Shown: positions 1-4,167 of the stretch, one piece after another
Position numbering within the stretch: the first letter of the stretch is position 1
Layout of the letters: each line of letters starts with the position of its first letter
NCBI GenBank assembly: GCA_025464735.1
Contig: JAODMX010000214.1
Coordinates: 1-5,624 of the forward strand
Reading direction: 5' to 3'
DNA: 5,624 nt
Source: Frondihabitans sp.
GTDB lineage: Bacteria; Actinomycetota; Actinomycetes; Actinomycetales; Microbacteriaceae
Made by a program: the position numbers and the translations under genes
The notes under the pieces: model-generated
Databases searched by the model: none
What the model was told of the DNA's origin: nothing
Seen by the model: only the letters and a program-made list of their open reading frames with translations

Positions 1-30
1 TTGCAGTCCTGTTCTGGGCGACACATCGTT

Positions 31-79
31 GACGTGGTGGTTTGTCGCGAACGCTCCCAGATGGCGTCCGCACCACGTC
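31..79. repeat. Spaced 9-bp inverted repeat upstream of first gene
   Basis: GACGTGGTG (31-39) is perfectly complementary to CACCACGTC (71-79) across a 31-nt spacer. The spacer contains a smaller possible stem, ACGC (51-54) with GCGT (64-67). It could be the end of a transcript entering from the left or a regulatory site, but no T-tract follows. Nothing else in bases 1-168 is recognisable. Frames open from the left edge give only about 30-37 unremarkable residues before a stop, so I do not call a partial gene. Confidence 0.25.
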
Positions 80-168
80 GCGGAGCCGAATGACTCCGTC
101 AAGGCCACAAGCTAGCGGAGAAATCGCAGTGGACCTAGACATTTCTTTCTCAGCCCGCGACCTCCACC

Positions 169-174
169 TAAGCT
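169..174 (+). promoter_or_regulatory. -10 hexamer TAAGCT, probable leaderless start
   Basis: TAAGCT fits the actinobacterial TANNNT -10 pattern and ends 6 nt before the GTG at 181. That places the transcription start at or beside the start codon. No purine-rich ribosome binding site is present. The -35 region is poor (T-rich around 142-150). Confidence 0.45.
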
Positions 175-180
175 GTCGGG

Positions 181-543
181 GTGATCAGCCGACGTGAGGC
201 CGCGCTGCGGCTCGACATCCCCCTCGAGATGGCGAATCGGCATGGGCTGCCGTCGCGCATGACTGAGGCGGAGCTCGACGCCATCGAGGCGGATCCGCCG
301 GCATGGCTGGCGCAGTCACGAGCGAACCGGACGGGTAAGAAACCCGTGTGGGTGCGACTCGAGTGCGTGGTCTGCGGGTTCGCGGAGGACGCCCGCCCCA
401 AGAAGTGGTGGCCAGACTGGACCTACCTGTCGTGCGACTACCACGCTCCCGAGCAGGTACCGGATCCGGTGGCCGGTTTCGCCCGGTCGGAGGTCGACGG
501 CATCGGAAGCCGGTTCATCGCCCTGGTCGACGAGCGACCCTGA
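181..543 (+). CDS. Small zinc-ribbon-like hypothetical protein
   Basis: I do not recognise a named family with certainty. The 120-aa product has three visible parts. Residues 1-35 are a helical segment (ISRREAALRLDIP...) that resembles a small helix-turn-helix or excisionase-type DNA-reading region. Residues 36-58 form a charged linker. Residues 62-88 carry CVVC (Cys62, Cys65) and CDYH (Cys85, His88), a spacing that fits a CxxC-CxxH zinc ribbon, with a Trp-rich loop (WWPDW, 77-81) between the pairs. No signal peptide or membrane segment is seen. The GTG start is chosen because it is the first start in the frame and lies 6 nt after a TANNNT hexamer. The gene converges on the next one with 9 bp between stops and no terminator hairpin. 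A nucleic-acid-binding role is inference from the Cys/His pattern only. Confidence 0.8.
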   Translation: MISRREAALRLDIPLEMANRHGLPSRMTEAELDAIEADPPAWLAQSRANRTGKKPVWVRLECVVCGFAEDARPKKWWPDWTYLSCDYHAPEQVPDPVAGFARSEVDGIGSRFIALVDERP

Positions 544-552
544 CGCGGCGGA

Positions 553-849
553 CTACTCGACCGTTGCTTCGGCTTCGGCAGCCTTCTCCTCCTTGGCGGT
601 CCGCTTGAGGAGAGCGTCTCGCTCGTGCGCCAATGACTCCATGGTGGCGGGGTCGAGGAAGTCGATGAACGGGTTGCGCAGCCCTGTCTTGACTTCGACG
701 ATGTTCGCGTAGGCGGTGGCCGCACTCCGCAGCTCCGCAGCCGCCCGCCCGGCCTTCTTCTGGGGCACGGGCTTGAGCCCGACGATCTGCGCGTGCTTCT
801 CGAGCGCCCGAGTCAGCTCCTTGAGAGCCGTGTCAATTTTCTTCGTCAC
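553..849 (-). CDS. Lys/Ala-rich helical hypothetical protein
   Basis: The 98-aa product is unrecognised. Its N-terminal 20 residues (TKKIDTALKELTRALEKHAQ) look amphipathic-helical. Residues 33-50 are Ala-rich, and a more conserved-looking middle reads NPFIDFLDPATMESL (59-73). The tail (80-98) is a Lys/Glu/Ala-rich charged helix. It has no cysteine, signal peptide or membrane span, so it is probably a small cytoplasmic helical protein. I chose the GTG at 847-849 because the protein-like sequence begins there and a CAGAAT hexamer (856-861) lies 6 nt upstream. In-frame GTGs at 853-855 and 892-894 are alternatives, and the last would add 15 unconvincing residues. No Shine-Dalgarno is seen. It diverges from the RpiR gene, sharing about 150 bp of upstream DNA, and converges with the zinc-ribbon gene. 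Confidence 0.7.
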   Translation of the reverse strand: MTKKIDTALKELTRALEKHAQIVGLKPVPQKKAGRAAAELRSAATAYANIVEVKTGLRNPFIDFLDPATMESLAHERDALLKRTAKEEKAAEAEATVE

Positions 850-907
850 AGGCACATTCTGACGTATGGAAGTGAACGCGCAAGGTGCTCTCACCCGTCG
901 TCGGGAC

Positions 908-922
908 TGAAAGAAAATTCCA
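908..922. promoter_or_regulatory. Candidate RpiR-type operator
   Basis: TGAAAGAAAATTCCA is a near-palindrome, TGAAA-N5-TTCCA with one arm mismatch. It is an A/T-rich island in GC-rich DNA between the divergent hypothetical and RpiR genes. It also contains GAA-N6-TTC, close to the GGAA-N6-TTCC site described for the rhizobial RpiR-family regulator IolR. It lies 84 bp before the RpiR start, where an autoregulatory or divergent-gene operator could sit. This is inference from one site. Confidence 0.25.
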
Positions 923-992
923 GATCACACCCAGCCACGAAAACAACATCCGTCGTTAACCTTCGGGGTGTCGCGTGTTCACGCCGGCTCTC

Positions 993-998
993 TACCGT
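993..998 (+). promoter_or_regulatory. -10 hexamer TACCGT, probable leaderless start of RpiR gene
   Basis: TACCGT fits TANNNT and ends 7 nt before the GTG at 1006, placing transcription initiation at the start codon. An AAGGG stretch (1000-1004) is only 1 nt from this GTG, too close to act as its Shine-Dalgarno. It is 4 nt from the ATG at 1009. No good -35 hexamer is seen. Confidence 0.45.
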
Positions 999-1005
999 CA
1001 AGGGC

Positions 1006-1914
1006 GTGATGAAAGATCATTCCGGATCCGAGGTCCCGACGGCAGGATCGACCGACCTGTTCACCCGGCCCCGCGAATCCGGGATTGTGGAGCGGATCCG
1101 CGCCGCGCTGCCCTCGTTCAGTCCGGCCGAGCGACGCGTGGCAGATGCCATTCTGCGCAACCCGATGGCCGTCATTCACCTCTCGGTGATGGAGCTTGCG
1201 GCGATCGCTGACGCCTCCCCGGCAACGGTCGTCCGGCTCTGTGCGACCGTTGGCCTGCGCGGATACCAGGAGCTGAAGATCACCCTTGCGAGTCAGTCGA
1301 GTCCGAGCGATCGGCGTGTCCTGGGTGACATCACTCCCGACGATCGGGTCATCGACATCGCCCACAAGGTGATGGACGGTACCGCCCGGGCGGTTTCTCA
1401 GGCGTCTCAGTCGATCGACCCCGAGAGTCTCGAACGCATCGTGGAAACCCTCGTCTCGGCCCGCCGCGTCATTTTCGGGGCGGTCGGCACCTCGGCTCCT
1501 CTGGCCCTCGATACGGCCTATCGGTTGGTGACGCTGGGGATCGACGCGACATTCGCTCCCGACGTTCACACGCAGCACGTGACAGCGCGCATGATGGGGC
1601 CGAGCGACGTGTTCTTCGCCATCAGCCACACCGGATCGACCTTCGAGACCCTCGCCGCCGCCAGGGCCGCCAAAGCGGCCGGGGCCACCACGGTCGCTCT
1701 CACCAGCTTCTCGCGCTCGCCGCTCACCGAGATCAGCGACCTGAACATTGTCGCCGGCAGTGCCGAGACCGCCTATCGCGTGGAGGCGATGGCGAGCCGC
1801 ATCGTGCACCTGTCGGTGCTCGATGCGCTGTTCGTCAGCGTCTCCCGTCGCAGTGACACCAGCGACGCCCACCTCGCCCTCACCGAAGACGTGCTCATCG
1901 AGCACCGCATTTAG
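1006..1914 (+). CDS. MurR/RpiR family transcriptional regulator
   Basis: The 302-aa product has the two-domain RpiR layout. An N-terminal helix-turn-helix domain covers residues 25-100 (IVERIRAALPSFSPAERRVA, then ELAAIADASPATVVRLCATVGLRGYQELK at 63-91). A sugar-phosphate isomerase (SIS) domain covers about 145-275, with FGAVGTSA (158-165) and SHTGSTFE (207-214) as phosphosugar-binding loops. Such proteins sense a phosphorylated sugar or amino sugar and control its uptake or catabolism. No such pathway lies next to it here, so the ligand and targets cannot be named, and it may act in trans. The frame is open upstream to 793, but that stretch overlaps the divergent gene and does not resemble the family. 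GTG 1006 suits a leaderless transcript and ATG 1009 is the near-equal alternative. Its length matches the usual 280-300 residues. No clear terminator follows, only GTGCTC-ATC-GAGCAC (1891-1905) just before the stop. Confidence 0.93.
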   Translation: MMKDHSGSEVPTAGSTDLFTRPRESGIVERIRAALPSFSPAERRVADAILRNPMAVIHLSVMELAAIADASPATVVRLCATVGLRGYQELKITLASQSSPSDRRVLGDITPDDRVIDIAHKVMDGTARAVSQASQSIDPESLERIVETLVSARRVIFGAVGTSAPLALDTAYRLVTLGIDATFAPDVHTQHVTARMMGPSDVFFAISHTGSTFETLAAARAAKAAGATTVALTSFSRSPLTEISDLNIVAGSAETAYRVEAMASRIVHLSVLDALFVSVSRRSDTSDAHLALTEDVLIEHRI

Positions 1915-1964
1915 CTCCGCTCTCGGGCTCGTGGAATCTTTTTCAAGCAATTTTCGAGATGTAC

Positions 1965-1979
1965 TAGACGACTGGTCTA
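1965..1979. promoter_or_regulatory. TetR (NemR-like) operator in tautomerase promoter
   Basis: TAGACGACTGGTCTA is a perfect TAGAC-N5-GTCTA palindrome. On the opposite strand it reads TAGACCAGTCGTCTA, and 14 of these 15 bases recur in the promoter of the TetR gene (3254-3268), including the non-palindromic centre. An identical centre argues for one repressor recognising both sites. It lies 69 bp before the tautomerase ATG, upstream of the likely -10, so bound repressor would block RNA polymerase. Confidence 0.85.
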
Positions 1980-1991
1980 CTAGCGCGCTAG
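1980..1991. repeat. Perfect 12-bp palindrome beside the operator
   Basis: CTAGCGCGCTAG is a gapless perfect palindrome abutting the TetR operator. It overlaps the first bases of the probable -10 (TAGGGT, 1989-1994). It could be a second protein-binding site. Unlike the operator, it is not repeated at the TetR promoter. Confidence 0.5.
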
Positions 1992-1994
1992 GGT
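1989..1994 (+). promoter_or_regulatory. Candidate -10 of tautomerase promoter
   Basis: TAGGGT fits TANNNT and is 18 bp downstream of TAGACG (1965-1970), the left operator half, which could serve as a poor -35. Transcription would start near 2001, giving a leader of about 47 nt. An alternative -10 is TACTAG (1978-1983), which keeps the same register to the operator as TATTTT at the TetR promoter. The TTGACA at 1996-2001 has no -10 at the right distance. Confidence 0.4.
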
Positions 1995-2034
1995 TTTGAC
2001 ATCAACGAAACAGCCGGCCATTGGCACCTCAGAC

Positions 2035-2041
2035 AAAGGAG
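2035..2041 (+). promoter_or_regulatory. Strong Shine-Dalgarno of tautomerase gene
   Basis: AAAGGAG sits 6 nt before the ATG at 2048. It is the only strong, well-spaced ribosome binding site in the window and fixes the start that exposes the catalytic proline. Confidence 0.85.
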
Positions 2042-2047
2042 AACATC

Positions 2048-2482
2048 ATGCCCCTCGCACGTATCGACCTCACCGAAGGCAAGTCCCCCGAGTACCGCCG
2101 CACGATCGCCGACGTCGTCTACGACCAGATGATCATCCACCTGGGCGTCCCGGAGGATCGCTTCCAGGTCGTCACCCAGCACCCCCTCGGCGAGGTCATC
2201 GCCGACCCCGACTACCTCGGCATCTACCGTTCCGAAGACGCCGTCTTCATCCAGCTCATCTTCCTCGACGTCGCCACGCCAGAGCAGAAGGGCAACTTCT
2301 ACAAGGCCGTCGTCGACGAACTCCACGAGAAGCTCTTCCTCCGCACCGAAGACGTGTTCTTCAACCTCCAGACCGTGCAGCCGGCCGACTGGTCGATGGG
2401 CGACGGCATCGTCACCTACGCGAACGGTGTCCCCGCCGATCGCCTCGACCCGAACAGCGTGCCGGCCGGTTTTCACTGGTGA
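2048..2482 (+). CDS. Tautomerase-superfamily protein (MSAD-like fold, N-terminal Pro)
   Basis: The product is 144 aa. The start is fixed by a strong Shine-Dalgarno and because it yields Met-Pro-Leu: removal of Met exposes Pro1, the catalytic base or acid of the tautomerase superfamily. From Pro1, the motifs LTEG (7-10), LGVPEDRFQVVTQHP (31-45) and PEQKGNFYK match my recollection of malonate semialdehyde decarboxylase (MSAD), including an Asp (36) where MSAD has Asp37. The two MSAD arginines (Arg73, Arg75) fall in a segment that here reads LDVATPEQK, so both are absent. It is therefore probably not a decarboxylase but a Tautomerase_2-type protein of unknown substrate, acting in the cytoplasm on a keto/enol or unsaturated carbonyl compound. 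It carries the palindrome also found before the neighbouring TetR gene, so repression by that NemR-like protein is strongly implied. It stands alone between its own promoter and a terminator. Confidence 0.9.
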   Translation: MPLARIDLTEGKSPEYRRTIADVVYDQMIIHLGVPEDRFQVVTQHPLGEVIADPDYLGIYRSEDAVFIQLIFLDVATPEQKGNFYKAVVDELHEKLFLRTEDVFFNLQTVQPADWSMGDGIVTYANGVPADRLDPNSVPAGFHW

Positions 2483-2558
2483 CCACCGACCGCTGGCCGC
2501 TGATGCCTGGTATCGGCAGGTTACCCGCCCAGTGATGGATCCACGTTGCGCCGAGAAT

Positions 2559-2588
2559 GGCCCCGACACGAAATCTCGTGCCGGGGCC
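2559..2588. terminator. Bidirectional hairpin terminator between convergent genes
   Basis: GGCCCCG-A-CACGA, loop AATC, TCGTG-C-CGGGGCC: 12 base pairs with one A/C mismatch, followed by TTCT on the + strand and ATTCT on the - strand. It lies between the stops of the tautomerase and TetR genes and can end transcription from both sides. The U-tract is short, as is usual in high-GC genomes. Confidence 0.8.
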
Positions 2589-2645
2589 TTCTGCTGTGCC
2601 GACCCGCGCGAATCACGCTCTGCCGAGCGCCGAACCCTGAGCAAC

Positions 2646-3233
2646 TCAGGAGAGGTGAAGGCGATGCTCAGTCATTGCCAATACGCGATCGAGCGACTCA
2701 GGGCTGCGGTTGATCTTGGCCAGGACACTGGCGCCGATCCAGCCGGTGTAGAGGTCGAGCGCGAGCTCGCGGGGGCTGGCGTCGATCGACAGCGAGCCGT
2801 CGACGACGCCCTCCGAGATCATTCGCTCGATGCGGTCGACGATTCCTGTTGTTCCCTGGATGAGCGCTAAGCGCATCGACTCGGACAGGTCGGCGACCTC
2901 GGCTCCGAGCTTCACGACGAGGCATTTGCCCTGGCAGTTATCGAAGCTCTGCATGTCGTAGAAGCTCTGCCAGTACTCGGTCAGGCGGTCGGATGCCCGC
3001 GCGGGGCCGTTGACGGTCAGATCCATGCCTGCGAGGTAGTGCTCGAAGTAACTCTCGATCAGGGCTTCGCCGAATGCGTCTTTCGAACCGAACCAGTGAT
3101 AGAACGACCCCTTGGGCACGCCGGCCTCGGCAAGCACCTCGTTCAGACCGACCGCGGCATAGCCCTTGTGGGACATGATCCGCTCGGCTGTGTCGAGGAT
3201 GGTCTGACGAGTGTCGGTCTCTTTGGCGGGCAT
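2646..3233 (-). CDS. TetR/AcrR regulator, NemR-like redox/electrophile sensor
   Basis: The 195-aa product is of typical TetR length. Residues 8-52 form the N-terminal DNA-binding domain, with the recognition region VGLNEVLAEAGVPKGSFYHW (28-47) followed by FGSKDAFG. The C-terminal part contains CLVVKLGAEVADLSESMR (104-121) and IGASVLAKINRS (167-178), which match E. coli NemR segments CLTVKLSAEVCDLSEDMR and LGANLQAKISRS as I recall them. Cys104 therefore equals NemR Cys106 and Lys173 equals NemR Lys175, the pair that forms a reversible Cys-Lys sulfenamide on hypochlorous acid exposure. A further Cys100 lies four residues before Cys104. The expected role is a repressor released by reactive chlorine, quinones or aldehydes. 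Its promoter carries the same palindrome as the tautomerase promoter, implying autorepression plus control of that gene. The ATG follows TAGACT by 6 nt with no clear Shine-Dalgarno. Confidence 0.93.
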   Translation of the reverse strand: MPAKETDTRQTILDTAERIMSHKGYAAVGLNEVLAEAGVPKGSFYHWFGSKDAFGEALIESYFEHYLAGMDLTVNGPARASDRLTEYWQSFYDMQSFDNCQGKCLVVKLGAEVADLSESMRLALIQGTTGIVDRIERMISEGVVDGSLSIDASPRELALDLYTGWIGASVLAKINRSPESLDRVLAMTEHRLHLS

Positions 3234-3239
3234 CCGATG

Positions 3240-3255
3240 AGTCTACCGCAAAATA
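3240..3255 (-). promoter_or_regulatory. Candidate -10 elements of TetR gene
   Basis: Two hexamers are plausible on the - strand. TAGACT (3245-3240) ends 6 nt before the ATG and would give a leaderless mRNA. TATTTT (3255-3250) pairs with TTGCCA (3280-3275) as a -35 across a long 19-bp spacer, giving a leader of roughly 10 nt. In either case the operator at 3254-3268 falls in the -35/-10 zone. Confidence 0.45.
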
Positions 3256-3268
3256 GACCAGTCGTCTC
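3254..3268. promoter_or_regulatory. TetR (NemR-like) autoregulatory operator
   Basis: TAGACCAGTCGTCTC is a TAGAC-N5-GTCTA palindrome with one mismatched end base. Fourteen of its 15 bases equal the reverse complement of the site at 1965-1979. It lies 21 bp before the TetR start within its promoter, the standard position for TetR-family autorepression. Confidence 0.85.
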
Positions 3269-3299
3269 TGATTCTGGCAAACCGGAGTAGGCGTGTGGT

Positions 3300-3357
3300 T
3301 TCGCCGATGTGGGCTCGGCTTCGCGCGTTTCAGCGAAGCCGAGCCCACATCGGCGAA
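3300..3357. terminator. Long perfect hairpin downstream of SDR gene
   Basis: Two 25-bp arms (3300-3324 and 3333-3357) are perfectly complementary around an 8-nt loop, GCGTTTCA. It starts 16 bp past the SDR stop and precedes the TetR promoter on the same strand, so the obvious role is to end SDR transcription and insulate the TetR gene. No T-tract follows. The arms are much longer than termination needs, and its tip matches that of the hairpin at 5044-5083, so it may be a palindromic repeat element doing terminator duty. Confidence 0.7.
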
Positions 3358-3373
3358 GCGACCGAGTTGCAAG

Positions 3374-4066
3374 TCAGAACGCAGCAACACCCGCGCGGTC
3401 GATGAACGTCCCCGTGGGGCCCTCGCCACCGCGGGTCGCGAGCTCGACGATCGCGTCGGTCCCCTCGGTGACAGTCTGGTGTCCGGTGTTGCCGTTGAGG
3501 TCCGTCGCCGTGTATCCCGGGTCGGCCGCGTTGACGCGCATCTCACGTAGAGCCCTGGCGTACTGGACGGTGAGCATGGTCACCGCCGACTTCGACGACG
3601 TGTAGAGCGGTGCCAGGACGGTCGACTCGATCCGGTCGCTGTCGTGGACAGAGGCGAACGACCCCAGGCCGCTGGTGACGTTCACGATGGTCGGGGTGTC
3701 GGAGTGTCGGAGAAGGGGCACGAAGGCGTGAATCGTGCGCACGATGCCGACGACGTTCGTGTTGTACACCTCGAGGGCGTCCGCTCCGGTCAGGTCCTCC
3801 GGATCCTTGTGCACCCCGGTAATACCGGCGTTGTTGATCAGGACGTCCAGGCCACCCGCGGCCTCGACCGTCGCGGCCGCAGCGGCGACGGAGGTGTCGT
3901 CGGTCACGTCGAGCTGCACGAAGCGTCCGCCCAGCGCATCTGCGGCGGCCTGGCCACGTTCGGTGTCGCGCGCGCCCAGCCACACGGTGTGGCCGGCCTC
4001 GATCAGTCGGCGGGCGGTCTCGTAGCCGAGGCCCTTGTTGGCTCCGGAGATCAGTGTCGTTGTCAT
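3374..4066 (-). CDS. SDR family NAD(P)-dependent oxidoreductase
   Basis: The 230-aa product is a classical short-chain dehydrogenase/reductase with a Rossmann fold. It has the cofactor loop SGANKGLG (7-14), Asp53-Val54 for the adenine, NNAG (78-81), Asn104, Ser132 in NVTSGLGS, and the catalytic YTSSK with Tyr155 and Lys159, followed by PG (183-184). Arg33 in LGARD, after the second strand, favours NADP(H) over NAD(H) by the usual family rule. Carbonyl-reductase-like members reduce aldehydes, ketones or quinone-like compounds, which would suit a neighbourhood with a NemR-like sensor, but the substrate cannot be read from sequence. The length is normal and all key residues are present. It is divergent from the XRE regulator with 101 bp between starts, a layout that often means control by that regulator. 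The ATG has no Shine-Dalgarno; CAGACT lies 6 nt upstream. The NemR-type palindrome is absent here. Confidence 0.93.
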   Translation of the reverse strand: MTTTLISGANKGLGYETARRLIEAGHTVWLGARDTERGQAAADALGGRFVQLDVTDDTSVAAAAATVEAAGGLDVLINNAGITGVHKDPEDLTGADALEVYNTNVVGIVRTIHAFVPLLRHSDTPTIVNVTSGLGSFASVHDSDRIESTVLAPLYTSSKSAVTMLTVQYARALREMRVNAADPGYTATDLNGNTGHQTVTEGTDAIVELATRGGEGPTGTFIDRAGVAAF

Positions 4067-4078
4067 GTTTTGAGTCTG

Positions 4079-4096
4079 GACCGCGGCACCGCGGTC
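4079..4096. promoter_or_regulatory. 18-bp inverted repeat in SDR promoter
   Basis: GACCGCGG-CA-CCGCGGTC has perfect 8-bp arms. It directly abuts the -10-like CAGACT (4073-4078, - strand), so it fills the -35/-10 spacer of the SDR promoter, 12 bp before the ATG. It is a good candidate operator, most simply for the divergent XRE regulator. That assignment is inference. Confidence 0.5.
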
Positions 4097-4121
4097 GCCC
4101 AGGCCCCGCGTGACGGGAGGA

Positions 4122-4134
4122 CTGGCAATACCAG
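4122..4134. promoter_or_regulatory. Short dyad CTGG-N5-CCAG in divergent promoter region
   Basis: CTGGCAATACCAG has 4-bp arms around an A/T-rich centre. It lies upstream of the XRE gene near where its -35 would fall (the -10-like GAGAAT is at 4156-4161). It may be a binding site, but such short dyads arise easily by chance. Confidence 0.2.
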
Positions 4135-4167
4135 GCAGGATCCGGTGGCCGGGTCGAGAATGAAATC

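Noticed and set aside
1..115. C-terminal fragment of a gene entering from the left edge
   Set aside because: The three forward frames stay open for at most 37 residues, with no recognisable sequence and no way to choose among them.
793..1005. N-terminal extension of the RpiR protein to an upstream start
   Set aside because: The extra 71 residues do not resemble the family, overlap the divergent gene and pass through its promoter. A TANNNT hexamer supports the start at 1006.
1891..1905. GTGCTC-ATC-GAGCAC palindrome at the end of the RpiR gene
   Set aside because: It is a 6-bp dyad within coding sequence, encoding VLIEH, with no T-tract. It is too weak to call a terminator or operator.
979..1950. 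A 323-codon open frame on the - strand opposite the RpiR gene
   Set aside because: It is a GC-driven shadow of the RpiR coding sequence. Its translation is Gly/Arg/Glu-rich with no domain motif, while the + strand has complete HTH and SIS domains.
1996..2001. TTGACA as a -35 for the tautomerase
   Set aside because: It matches the -35 consensus, but the sequence 16-18 bp downstream (around CATTGG) is no -10, and transcription would then start close to or past the Shine-Dalgarno.
1988..2644. A 218-codon open frame on the - strand opposite the tautomerase
   Set aside because: Its translation is low-complexity Val/Asp/Glu/Gly sequence that mirrors the tautomerase codons and crosses the terminator and operator regions.
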